Positions 10,936-21,999 of a stretch of 64,000 bases of DNA are shown here, in pieces. A program made the translations under genes and the position numbers. Location: contig JAVLUZ010000162.1 in assembly GCA_036768485.1 (NCBI GenBank), positions 543,845 through 607,844 on the forward strand. Direction: 5' to 3'. How positions within the stretch are numbered: the stretch's first letter is position 1; each line of letters starts with the position of its first letter. The stretch is from Mermis nigrescens. Lineage: Eukaryota > Nematoda > Enoplea > Mermithida > Mermithidae. The notes beneath the pieces are model-generated. The model was not told the origin of the DNA. It did not search any database and saw only the letters and a list, made by a program, of their open reading frames with translations.

Positions 10936-12164
10936 TATACCCCAAATTCTAACTAAAAATTATAGAACATTGCATGAAATTCGAGCAAGTTAATTCACAG
11001 AAAACTTCCGCCTTTTCGATAGAGGACCTCCAAGACTTCAGTACTTTCCAACTATTTTCTACATATTTTTACCCTCCTACAGAAGATTTCTATCAAAAAG
11101 CTAGGGGGCTATGATATTAATAGAGAGGGTACATGGTTGATAACTTTGATATATGCAGCTTCTGCTGGATTTTCCAACAGCTTCCGAGGTATAAGCCAAT
11201 GACATAATAATATAATAATATTATAATTATATTCAGCTATTGCTTAAGTTTAAGAAAGATAGCTTTTTTGATATGTTTTTTTAGCATTTTAACACTGTAA
11301 GCTGCTTGAGACTGGAGCAATGGCCGATAAACTCTTCTGTACCAGTGTTATAAGTACAATGCATCAGCTTGCGGGTAAAGTGGAATTGTCGGCTTTTTTA
11401 GTACTTAAATAAAAACTTGGAAAAAGCAATCCAACAAGTCAAAATGGCTCTTTATTCTGAAATAAGGCACAGTTTGTGCTCTGAGGAGCGCCCCATTTGG
11501 ATGAATCCTGCTGCAGACACTGCCGAATATCAAGTAAATCAGCTCACGCGTGAATCAAATTTACCCGTTGTCTGATGAAAACAGAAATTTAAGTAAAAAA
11601 TGCAGATAATTTTATTTCTGTTGTGTGCACTCATACTTTGTGTGCTATTACATATTAGAGAAAAATAGTCAAATACTGTACCTTTGTCATGAAAATATTA
11701 TGCCAAGTTGTGAAAACTTTTCAATCCATCCAATGGTTTGTGCCTCAAACCATAAATGAACATGTAGAAAATAGGTAATTTTCGTAGTTTATCCACATTT
11801 AGTAGATGCATGCTTTCCCATGTGTTTTTAACTAAATAACTGACTAAAGTGCTTCATCTTTATAACAATTTTATCATTTGTTACACCAAACAAACATTAT
11901 ATTTACTATCCTCTCTTATTTTTTAGCTAAATGTAGAGCTATTCACGCAAAGATCCTAATTTATCCTAATTTTCACACTTGATTCTAGCATAATTTGGTA
12001 CGTCTTGATCCCAGATATGGGTAATCTGTAAAGAGTCAAAATTGAGCTTTTATTAAGGCTAATGCCCATAAAACTAATATAGCTTGAATGAGGTCGTGCA
12101 CATTGAAAAATTAGTAGATCGGTATCGTATGAATTTATATTTACTCTATTGATTTCAAAATATG
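10936..12164. other. Unpaired central segment of the foldback element
   Basis: This 1.2-kb AT-rich segment lies between the inverted arms. It is not repeated elsewhere in the window as far as can be seen. The longest frame is 76 codons and resembles nothing known. It would form the loop if the arms pair. Confidence 0.65.
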
Positions 12165-14688
12165 CACAAATTACTTCAAAACACAAAAAACATGATAATT
12201 TTGCATAGTCTATTCATATACTCTACAATCTCTGACAAGATATGGCTAAATTTTGCGTGATTCATTTGATTCATTTACTTTGTGGAAAGAACTATGTTTG
12301 TTTCACACGGTATCTGAAGAATTATATGACAGGCTGTAGCAAACCATACATAAATATCAATAAAATTCCATGGCTATGAGACAAACACTAAGCCATTAGG
12401 ACACGTGTAGAAAATACATGCAATTTTCCCGAATTTAAATCCAATCAACCATTTTAGACTGTGAGGAACATGACTATATTCAAGTAGATCATTTCGGGAT
12501 TTTGACCCTTGTCGACTTTTGTCATTTTTCTGCATTTTCTGTATGCTAGTGTATATATAGCTTACAAAATTATGTCAGCAATCCTCTAGCAATGCCATAT
12601 TAAATGAAGATTATCCAATCTTTGCAAGAAATTTTCTACCCTTTACAAAAAATATTCCGAACTTTACAGAAAAATATTTTAGGTTTACAAAAAATATTAC
12701 AAGCTTTACAAGAATTGTTGAAACTTTACAGAAAATTTTTTGAAACTTTAGTAAATTCTAGATCAATACTGATGACACAGATGAAGTTATATATTCATCA
12801 ATCGCGTATGTGTGAAGGTTTGCAAAGTAAAACCTAGCCTCAGGGCTTAAGAATTCCCCCTAGTTAAACAGCAGGCATAGATCGCCCTTTTCAGGGCATG
12901 TTAATGCATTAAATGCTAAAAGTGATGATTTAAGAGTGAAACCTCATATGTTTGCAGCTTTGGCAAATTTTAATCTTTGCAAATTTTATGAACTGACGAC
13001 AAGGAAATGCATGTATGAAGTAGCACTGTTTCATGGATTAGTCTGCAAATTTCGCAATGTGACCTTTATATTGTTCACAAGCGGAATATCAATCCTTACT
13101 GGTGCAAAACAGGAGCATGAGTTGCACAGGGTATATAAAATAGTGTCAACGATGCTTGAGAAATGCAGATTAGATACATAAAATTTGACACTTTACAAAA
13201 AAATTCCCAAATTTAACAAAAATATTCCAAACTTTACAAAAAATATTCCAAACTTTACAAAAAACATTCCAAACTTTACAAAAAATATTTCAAACTTTAC
13301 AAAAGTACTATGCTTAAGCATGTAAAATTTATTCCAAATTTTACAAGAAATATTCCAAACTTTACAAAAAATTTTCCAAAACTTTGCTGATTTTTAGATC
13401 AATACTGATGACATGAATGAAGTAACGTGTTTATTAATGGATTTTGTGTGGAAGTTTATAAAGTAAACGCTAGCTCAGGGTTTAAAAATTCTCACAAGTT
13501 GAACAGCAGGCAAAGATCGCCCTTTTTCAGGCGTTTTCTGATAAACTTTGAGGAGCTCAAAATAGCATGATAATCAAATTTGAGCATACTGTAGACTGCG
13601 CGCTAAAATTCTGTACATAGCACAACTAAGGTTTGTACATCATATCCTGAAAATTTGAACAAGATCCGGCTGGTGATTCTTGGAATACGAGAAAGTGTAA
13701 AGTGAACTGATATACTGTAGACTGCGCGCTAAAATTCTGTACATAGCACAACTAAGGTTTGTACATCATATCCTGAATATTCAAACAAAATCCGCCCATT
13801 GGTTCTTGAATTATGCAAAACTGTAAACTAATGCTAGTATACTGTATGCTGCGTGCTAAAATTTTGTACATAGCACAACTATGGTTTGTACATCATATCC
13901 TGAAAATTCGAACAAAATCCGGCTAGTGATTCTTGGAATAGAGTGCTATACGAGAAAGTGTAAAGTAAAGTGGTATACTGTAGACTGCGCGCTAAAATTA
14001 TGTACTTAGCACAACTAAGGTTTATACTGTAGGTATTTTCACAAAACTCTTGTAATAGTTTTCTAATAGGATATTTATTCTACCCTTAAAATTTCAATCC
14101 AATCCGCCCTCTATTTCTAAAGTAATAGTAATATATAAGAAAGTGTAAAGTAAATTGGTATACTGTAGGCTGCGCGCTGAAATTCTGTACATAGCACAGC
14201 TAATGTCTATACATCAATTCCTGAAAATTTGAACAAAATCCGGCCATTGGTTCCTGAGTTAGGGAAAAGTGTAAACTAATGCTGGTATACTGTAGGTGCT
14301 CCATCAAAATTTTTGTAATAGTTTGCTAATAAGGTGTTAATCCTAACCCTTAAATTTCAGCCCAATCCGACCACTGCTTCTTGATTTATAGTTATTTCAA
14401 GTTTTCTCTTAGGGAAATTTACCCCATGGAAATTTCCCATGGAAATTTCCATGGAAATTTCCCCCATGGAAATTTCCCCATGGAAATTTCCCCCAGGGAA
14501 ATTTCCCTCCCATGGCCCTGGGCTGGCGCGCGCCCCCTCCCCGGGCAGGTACCTATGCTTAAGCACAGCCTATGCTACAGCATTGCGCCCTGAGAAAAGC
14601 CAGGGCGCAGATTCTTACGTCCTCGCCTATGCTATAACATAGGCGATGTTATAACATATGCGATCCTAGGGAAGCAGGGTTAACTACT
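12165..14688. repeat. Right inverted arm of the foldback element
   Basis: Reverse complement of 7552-10935, shortened in its tandem arrays: about six 137-bp-type units at 13590-14390 and a 21-bp array at 13186-13385. The 81-codon frame at 12936-13181 is the mirror of 9915-10160 with one residue different. This reflects arm identity rather than coding constraint. Confidence 0.8.
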
Positions 14689-14819
14689 GCGGTCTTTGAC
14701 CTTTGCTTCATGTAATTAGTGCAGCAAAGGGTCAGTGCCGTGTAAGATATAGAAAAATTTATCAATGAAAACTTTGTTCCAATCACACATTGACGTGCTG
14801 GGGTCTATGGGGTATACAC

Positions 14820-15059
14820 CATACGTGGGCAGCAAGAAAATTCTTGGGGTGCAAGATTTTTCAATGGTCAAAAAATGGCCTCAAAAGTGATGGTATGGCT
14901 AAAAAACACCATTTTTCCACGTTTCTCATCGAGCACTGTCCATTGGCATCAAAAAATTACGAAAAAAACGAAAAAATTTCTAAAAATTGAATTATGGGGG
15001 GGTATTTTGGTTTCTCAAGGGGGGATGCATACCCACCCAAACTCCCACGCCCAGGTGTT
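14820..15059 (+). mobile_element. Family A MITE with perfect 8-bp duplication (copy A1)
   Basis: Starts CATACGTGGGCAGC and ends CGCCCAGGTGTT, giving an imperfect inverted end of about 13 bp. The exact 8-bp repeat GTATACAC lies at 14812-14819 and 15060-15067. The shared family interior follows: GGGGTGCAAGATTTTTCAA, AACACCATTTTTC, CATTGGCATCAAAAAA, then a GGGGGTATTTTGGTTTC block. Non-coding, no transposase. Confidence 0.85.
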
Positions 15060-15067
15060 GTATACAC

Positions 15068-16180
15068 CCCCGCAGAATTAAAAAAAACCCTCACAGATCA
15101 CTACAGACCCCAGGATTCTATTTTTAGTAACATTTTTGTCAATTTTTGGTGATTTCGCTACTCCCAGAATTTTCTTGCTGCCCATGTATGGTTCCAACCA
15201 TTTTCGGGCTCTTTATTTACAGGATATAGTTCAGAAATCAGAATAGCAAAGAACACAAGAAAATTTGGCCATTTTTATTAAAATAGAATTACAGAATCGA
15301 AAGGATAGACACTAACGGCTAAGGAAACAGAGAATAATTAAATCGCTGTACAAAGTGATCTTCGCACTTTTACCATGATGCTCAAAACGCATAAGAGTTT
15401 AAATAATAAGTACATACCTAACTATATCAAAAGAATTAAAGTGAAGTGCTGATAATTTTTACTGACATGAGCTTATAAATGCATTGGAACTGTATAACAT
15501 TAAACAAGAATGATCTGCTGCGAAGCGCCTGAAAATGTTGACGTTTTTGCCTTTGAACTCAGTTTTTTTAACACATACTATTGCACATGAAAAATAACAA
15601 AATATTTAGAAAAATTTCTGAAGGCACCGGTAACGTGCAATGGTATTGGCTAATGCCCGTGAAATTGCATGCTCACAAATTTACTTAAACTCGATTGGAT
15701 TCATTCATAACAAATCCTACAAAGGCACAAATAGAGGAAGCTATGAACAATTGAATAAATCCGCTCAATAAAAATGTACCTTTATTTTCAGTCATTTTTG
15801 GCATGCTGTTCTTGCTAACATGTTGAACAGATAAAGACATGTTAAACAGCATACGCCCCGAACGGAGCAAGCAAAAATTGCCTGTGTCAGCCATATTTCA
15901 GGACAACACGGCGGGGTATTGGTAAAAGTTTTCAACCAGCAATAACTGCACCTCGGATAAACCTCATGGGTTACAGTATCGCCTCTGCGCAAAGATAGAA
16001 AGCGAGAATTTTCACGAATAAGTAGCTGGTCTGAAACATCAATTTAACGGGTTGAACCGAAAAATACAAAGTAGTTGCGTTCACCAAGTTATAAATAGCA
16101 CAGCAGTCGTTAAAAAATGCGGTTCGGCCAATTCATAAGCAAGATTTCTTTTCCTCAATCAATCTGATTGTTTTAACTCA
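15068..16180. other. Spacer without a recognised gene
   Basis: AT-rich sequence. The minus-strand frames of 66-69 codons near 15690-15990 overlap each other and show no motif. 15130-15200 (ending TTTTCTTGCTGCCCATGTATGG) resembles the inverted start of a family A copy, so a partial A remnant is likely there. Confidence 0.5.
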
Positions 16181-16190
16181 CTTTTGTAGA

Positions 16191-17012
16191 TTGTGTCCCG
16201 ATTCTCCTACCGTCCCTATTCTCTGACCGTCCCGATTCTTCGCCTAATGCTAAAAGAGGTTAAATTCGCGAGAATCTCGTTTCTCTCACCGTCCCGATTC
16301 TCCGACCATGGTAAGATCTGACAAGTTTTGACTACGATTGCATTGCACGATTTATAATGCAGTGCTTAGGAATGCATCCCACGCATGTACATAACATGCA
16401 TAGATGTGTTTTGCGTACATATATGTACATCTATACTTATTCAATCGACCACTTATAATTTGGTTGATATGTTTTAATGCAGTAAAATGGACATTGTTTA
16501 ACAATATAGTCTTATCTTTCTCGCGATTAGGGGTGACAATAGAATTTCATCATTTATACAGTTTGATGTAACTTCTGTTTATTCTCACTTATTTAAGTCA
16601 AAATGAAACGAATAATTGTAATGTCAGACAAAAAAATGCAGCTAAAGAATATCACTCTCAATTTTACTGAATGACAAAAATAATACGTTATGAAAAAAAT
16701 CCGTTAAATTTCATAATAATTCAATCTCTGAATAAGTCCTTTATTACATGCATGTACAACCGCTATTCAGCAGTTCATTGACATGTGCTTTATGCCACCT
16801 GTCATATTTGAATCTGTAGTCGGAGAATCGGGAAAAGTCGAAGAATTGGGACGGTCGGAGAATCGGAACGGTCGGAAAATTGGGATATTCAGAGAAACAA
16901 GATTTTTGTGAATCCTAAAATTACTTCCCTTAGCATTAGGCGGAGAATCGGGACGGTCGGGGAATCGGGAAAGTCGGAGAATCGGGACGGTCGGAGAATT
17001 AGGAACAGAGCG
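16191..17012. mobile_element. 0.82-kb element K with 10-bp duplication and arrayed ends
   Basis: Flanked by an exact 10-bp direct repeat, CTTTTGTAGA (16181-16190 and 17013-17022). Both ends are arrays of a 15-17 bp unit around CGGAGAATCGGGACGGT, inverted relative to each other: left 16191-16310, right 16815-17000. An extended inverted match includes CGCCTAATGCTAA and GAGAAACAAGA-type blocks. The centre (16320-16800) is AT-rich and non-coding. A 9-10 bp duplication suits Mutator-like elements, but no transposase is present, so class is inferred. Confidence 0.75.
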
Positions 17013-17114
17013 CTTTTGTAGAATATACGTTTACACAAACGGATCACCGTACTTCTTATAGTCTGTCAGACACATTACAGGTCTACCTTAAGGTACTACT
17101 ACCTACCTACCTAT

Positions 17115-17852
17115 TAGGCGCGGATTGAGAGGGATCGGGTGGGGGCGTTCACCATAGGTGGGCAGCACCGAAATTCTGAAGAGGGGGTGAAAAATTTTCT
17201 AAGGGCAAAAAATGGTCTTAAAAGTGGTCGTATGGCGAAAAAACACCATTTTTCAACGTTTCTCACCGAGCACTATCCAATGGCATCAAAAAATCGCTAA
17301 AAAGCAAAAATATTTTAAAAATTGAATGCTGGGGGGTATTTTGATTTCTGGGTGGTATTCCAACTTCTGGGGGCTGCCTATCCCCCCGAACCCCCCTCCA
17401 CGCCCTCATGTGGCGTTCACTCTATCATCAAAAATAGTTTGGCGCAATAGGGAGTAATGTATATTTTTTGAAGCCATTTTTTATCACGATTTTCCAAATC
17501 TTCCGGCTAATGCTCATTGATGACATTTATTGACTTCTTTGGCTTTCTAAAAACTTTATTTTCACGTCAGCAGTGTAGTTTATATACAGAACAATGATTC
17601 TTCAGTCCTTTCAATCATTTCTCAAGTATATTTTCGGTGCTTTGTGCCGATTATTGCACTAATTTTTACGCATTATTTCGAAAAACTTCCAAAATTTTCT
17701 AACCTTTCAGGGTGAAAAATGATTTTGTTCAGCAAAAGAAGGAAAGACCGATACTTTAAGCATAATGACGGAGTTTTTTAGACAATTTTAGACACTTTAG
17801 GAAAAAGTTTGAGTTCCGCCCCTCCTGTCAGAAAATCCTGGATTTGCCACTG
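17115..17852. mobile_element. hAT-like element carrying a nested family A copy
   Basis: The left end TAGGCGCGGATTGAG and the inverted right end CAGTGGCAAATCCAG resemble the family D ends. Flanking octamers CTACCTAT and TTACCAAT agree in 6 of 8. The interior includes GGTGCTTTGTGCCG, also found in 2848-4128. Family A copy A2 interrupts it at 17153-17412. The short frame at 17809-18006 runs across the right boundary and is not coding. Confidence 0.55.
17153..17412 (+). mobile_element. Family A MITE, nested, perfect 8-bp duplication (copy A2)
   Basis: Starts CATAGGTGGGCAGCACC and ends ACGCCCTCATGTG. The octamer GCGTTCAC is repeated exactly on both sides (17145-17152 and 17413-17420). The 260-bp interior is typical of the family. 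It lies inside the hAT-like element 17115-17852, so it inserted later. Confidence 0.85.
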
Positions 17853-17860
17853 TTACCAAT

Positions 17861-18689
17861 ATTACCTTTATATAGACCAGAGGAAGAGCTTCATAACCCG
17901 ATGTGTGGGTGGAATAGCTAATGTACCTAGAAGAATTACATTATCAGAATTTAGGATTTTACGCCACTTGAAGGTACATAGCCTGGATGAAAAAATAAGT
18001 AAATGAATGTTTTTATAAATGAAAAAATAATTATATTGCTTACCTAATTACCTACTCTAACTATACTTATGCATACTTACATTCATTAACTATTGATATA
18101 TTTTCGGAGAACTCTGACAGAGATCCAGCACACATGGGCGTGGGGATAGGGGGCAGGGTCTGGTCTCCCCACAATTTCGAAAGTATGAGTATTTTTACTA
18201 GAGTGTCCCCCGAAGGAAAGTCAAAAATTCCTGAAACGTACCTACCTACTTAAAAAATCACCAGAATAGATTTTAGCATACTTTATAGCTAATGGTCCCC
18301 AAATTTTCGGCGGTTCGCGCCAAATTTATTTTTTATTGGATAACTATTGTCTTCCAAATAGCCCATGTTATGTATAAAATGAAGAAATAAGTCAAAGTTT
18401 TCTGACGCTCCACGCATAATTATTGATTTTCATTGCTTGTTCGAAATCTACCTGAATAGAGTACAGAACAAGTTGAACAAGTTTTCGGCAGAGCGAGCTT
18501 TGATGTTAAGAAATCATCTGTGTGGCCATTTTATGCGACACAATTTTTGAATACAAGTGAGGTCGAAATATTTTATTATGGAATTTCTATAAAGTTTTTC
18601 TTCTCTTCTATGTAGAGCTCAAAACTTAAAAAAAAATCAAAACTCAAAACTCAAAACATTTTCGCTCAAAACACCGTTGATTTGGTATA
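17861..18689. other. Spacer with repeat remnants
   Basis: Mostly AT-rich. 18133-18240 begins CACATGGGCGTGGGG and resembles a decayed family A or J end. CGGTTCGCGCC near 18310 recalls the GGTGCTTTGCGCC motif of the longer hAT-like elements. No supported gene. Confidence 0.5.
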
Positions 18690-18697
18690 CCTACGAG

Positions 18698-18986
18698 CAC
18701 ACGTGGGCGGGGGGTAGGGTTTGGGGGTATGCACCCTCCAGAAGTTGAAATACCTTCCCCCAGAAATCAAAATACCCCTCCCCCTAGAATAAAAATTTTT
18801 AAATGTTTTTTTGACCTTTTAGCGATTTTTTGATGCCATTGGATAGTGCTCAATGAGAAACGTTGAAAAATGGTGTTTTTCCGCCATACGACTACTTTTA
18901 AGACCATTTTCTGACCTTTGAAAATATTTTCATCCCCCAGAAATTTTTTAACCCCCTCCCCAGAATTTAGGTGCTGCCCACGTATG
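18698..18986 (-). mobile_element. Family A MITE, minus orientation (copy A3)
   Basis: Reads CACACGTGGGCGGGG on the left and GCTGCCCACGTATG on the right. Flanks CCTACGAG (18690-18697) and CCTACAAG (18987-18994) match in 7 of 8 bases. It contains the full family interior in reverse, including TTTTTGATGCCATTGGATAG. Confidence 0.8.
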
Positions 18987-18994
18987 CCTACAAG

Positions 18995-19906
18995 TAGTTG
19001 TTTAGAAATCCGACTTCAAAAGTTTAGACCCCCAAATTCAGAAGGCCACTTACTTGCTTGCGAATAATGTGCAATACGATAGCCGAACTGATAAAACACC
19101 CTTGAGCCGATTGGCTGAATTAATACTGGAATCTACTTTGTGTAAAAAAGTCTCAAGAATTTTGAAACAGACTATACTCGAACATACATAATATTTGTGA
19201 ATCGTTTTCATGCGCGTATAAATTTTTTAGGAAAAGGAGAATTTGTTTCTAAAAACAATCGACTTTAGTCTGTTACAATCCAAGCGGCTCATTGTCGCTA
19301 AGGTTTTATTATTGTATTTATATAGTTTTTCCCCGCACAAATGGCTTCTTCAGTTATGTTCCCGCAGCGGCTGGTTGCTTAAAACTTCTCTTATTGCTGT
19401 CAAATGTGCTCTGCTTAACATTTGGCGCATGTAAGTAACTGCCACAGCAACCTAATACAGAATATTCTGCTACTGTAATAAGCCATAAAGCGAAAATGGG
19501 CCGTTTGGAATGGAACAGACTATAACTGCGTACTGTAGGAAGAAATATATGTAGGTAGTATCCACTTACGTGTTGATCAGTTGACCAAAAGAAACTACGT
19601 TTTCCGAAGATTTTCGATATTTAATGAAGATAAATGCAAATTAATTTAACAAAATTAATTTCTCTTAATTATATTGAAAAGCACATGCAGTTTGTTTTTC
19701 CTTGAAAGTCCTTCTCCGCCTTGGGTCATCTATAGCGCACAATTAAGCGTAGGGGATCCCCGAAAATTCCTACCGAAAACTTCTCCAAAAAATCGATATA
19801 TGCACCTAATTGAATTTTTGGGATATTTTCATGTTTTTCCCCACTTTTATACCACATGGACCCCCAAAATTTAGCTGGCCCGTATATGGTCTAGAGCTTT
19901 GGTCGG

Positions 19907-19907
<1 letters not shown>
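18995..19907. other. Spacer with family H ends
   Basis: GAAACAGACTATA occurs at 19164-19176 and GGAACAGACTATA near 19513-19525. These are the right-hand ends of family H-type elements whose left ends are decayed. Frames of 63-66 codons here have no recognisable features. Nothing else is identified. Confidence 0.5.

Positions 19908-19989
<82 letters not shown>
19908..19989. repeat. (GT)n microsatellite
   Basis: About 41 perfect GT dinucleotides. It generates false Cys-Val and Thr-His frames on the two strands. Confidence 0.97.
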
Positions 19990-19990
<1 letters not shown>

Positions 19991-20109
19991 ATGTGTTAGG
20001 TTGGTATGTGTTTGAATCCGCTTTCGCCTCCTTACCGCCACATTTTTCCAGCGGATAAAAACGTCGTTCTCATCTTGTTTACAAATGCGAAGTTCCACGT
20101 ACATGGGCA

Positions 20110-20300
20110 GCACCTAACCTGATTTCCGTGAGGGGTATTGAAATTCAGAATTTTTCAATGCTAAAAAGTAGAAAAACTTCTAATATAGCCAGATAACCCC
20201 TTTCCGACGTTTCTTATCAAAATCTATTCGAAAGAGTAAAAAAAATCGCGAAAAGACGGAAAAATTAAATTTGGAGATTCGCGAAAGGAGGGTCTTTCAA
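20110..20300 (+). mobile_element. Diverged family A-like copy
   Basis: It starts with TACATGGGCAGCACC and follows the family A order: GGGGTATTG, ACCCCTTTCCGACGTTTCTTAT, then a diverged AAAAAATCGCGAAAA. The right end is not clear, and J-like sequence begins near 20329 (CATACCTGGGCACCAACC). Confidence 0.5.
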
Positions 20301-20699
20301 ATTTTTTGGCCTGAACCATACCTGGGCACCAACCAAATTCTAAGAGGGTCTGGATAGTGTAAAACCGGCAAAAATGCATTCCAAAAATTCATTTATGGAG
20401 GGTCATTCTTGGCACGTTTTGCGTGATTCTTCGGATTGTTCTATCCAGATGCCGTAGAGTATGGTTACTATCATACCTGTTACCGGGAAGCTTGACCCCC
20501 GTAGAATGATTGCTGAACCCCTCAAATGGCTTCTGAGTCCCCAGAATAGTCCATTTTCCGAAAAATCGTATAATTTAAATTTCTAAGCGTTTTTAGCTAT
20601 ATTGTGGCTCAAAACTGCCAAATTTTTCTGCTCGCGCCATATACTCTTTTTTCACTATATTTTTTCGATTTATTCAGATACTTTTGAAGCTAATTCGAA

Positions 20700-20849
20700 C
20701 TTTTTCATTTTTTAATCCTCCAGAGAGAACAAGCTCCGTCTGAAACATAAAAAACATTGTTTTTGACGTGTACCCAAGGAGTCCATGAATTGCACTTTTC
20801 GAAATTTTTCCGGGGCTGACCGCCAGATTTCCTATGCTGTACATTTATG
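20700..20849 (-). mobile_element. Family B copy, partial, minus orientation
   Basis: The right end reads CTATGCTGTACATTTATG, the reverse complement of the family B start CATACATGTACAGCATGGG. The preceding TTTTTGACGTGTACCCA block is the family B internal motif reversed. It is separated by exactly 8 bp (GTCGTTGC) from the next element. Confidence 0.6.
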
Positions 20850-20857
20850 GTCGTTGC

Positions 20858-21012
20858 CATGCATGGGCAGCGACCGAATTCTGGGGGTTCTGGGTGGTTG
20901 TAAAAGTGACGAAAATCCAAAAAACCTCGTCAAAGATCGAATTCTGGAAGTCTATTGATTTTTTAGAGTCTACCGGATTGGTTCCTAAAAAGTTTTTTAG
21001 GCATCACGTGCG
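20858..21012 (+). mobile_element. Family J copy
   Basis: Begins CATGCATGGGCAGCGACCG and continues AATTCTGGGGGTTCTGGGTGG, the family J pattern also seen at 56391, 58509 and, more diverged, 36404. The end near CACGTGCGCTG is approximate. The short frame across 20834-21016 is not considered coding. Confidence 0.55.
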
Positions 21013-21721
21013 CTGAAAAGCCTTGTTTTCAAGCAAAAGCAAATGAAGCGAACAAGTAAATTCGATGAAAAGAAAATTCTAGATTAGCATGCTATCATGA
21101 GTCAGAAAAGCTGCTACAATAGCTTCGGGCGACAACGAAAACAGTGTTTGCCTCAGTTATTTTCTTCTGTTTTCTTCAAACTTATTGTTCTGCACCGTGC
21201 ACTTACTAAATCATGTTTACTACCGTTGATCGGGTCGAATTCTGATTTTTTTTGCATTGTGATATTTGCATTTCATATAAAACGTACTTCATACGTAAGA
21301 AACTTATTCCGTCAAGAAGGAAAATTAGTTTTTCAGATTCGCTAATTACGCTAATACGATTACCCTAGGCTAATTGTTAATATGACGCCAAATAGAATAG
21401 ACGCAGCTTAAGCCTCTTTTTGCTCTTGATTATTTCTATATAATAATCAAGAACAGAAAGAGCCATAATAATAAAAATTGACGATACTATTTACTGACGT
21501 GAAAGCCTCGCTGCCTCGGCGGATATTTGCCAACCTTATGGAGGGAGGTATGACGACTTTCGGTGAATAAACGCGTGAAAATTTTCACGAAATGCTATGA
21601 AATCCTATGAGAAATTACGATTAATTCTAGAATACTGAAATCGCTACCGTATGCCTCGACTGATGATTCTATTTTTATCTATGTACATTTTACGTATCTA
21701 TGAAAAATCCTGTCAACAGAT

Positions 21722-21998
21722 CAGTACGGGAAGGGTTTTGGATTCTGGGGTCTGGCCAGACCCTGGAATCTGAAAGACTCCAGGATTAAAAAGATCCTAA
21801 AAGTAAAATTTTTAAAATACGTCAATTTTTCCGCGATTGTCGAATGCTATTGAATAGAACTCGAAGAGGAATATCGAAAAATGGTGTTTTTGCCCATACA
21901 ATTAATTTAGCAGCGCTTTATTAACCCTTAAACATTTTCAAATTTTTCAAATTCTCCCACCCCCAGGCTCCATCAGATTATATTCGCTCCCTATGTAT
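21722..21998 (-). mobile_element. Old, diverged family A-like copy
   Basis: The family order is recognisable in reverse: CTCCAGGATT-type block, TCAATTTTTCCGCGATT, AATGCTATTGAATAG, AAAAATGGTGTTTTTGCCC, then CCACCCCCAGGCTCC. The ends are too eroded for a TSD call. Confidence 0.4.
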
Positions 21999-21999
21999 G

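Larger units (their letters stand above)
7552..14688. mobile_element. 7.1-kb foldback element with multi-kilobase inverted arms
   Basis: The sequence from 7552 to about 10935 reappears inverted from about 12165 to 14688. The tips match as AGTAGTTAACCCTGCTTC with the CCTAGGA block just inside. The non-repetitive arm segments are nearly identical (one mismatch in about 250 bp between 9900-10160 and 12936-13200). The unpaired centre is about 1.2 kb. The exact direct repeat GCGGTC lies outside both ends (7546-7551 and 14689-14694). The arms carry tandem arrays that differ in length (about 3.4 kb against 2.5 kb). No transposase, integrase or polymerase gene is visible, so it is non-autonomous. Class is uncertain: TTAA next to CCCTGC suggests piggyBac, while AG ends, 6-bp repeats and long TIRs suggest a Polinton-type relic. 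Confidence 0.8.

Noticed and set aside
19810..20113. Cys-Val and Thr-His repeat frames
   Set aside because: Translations of the (GT)n microsatellite.
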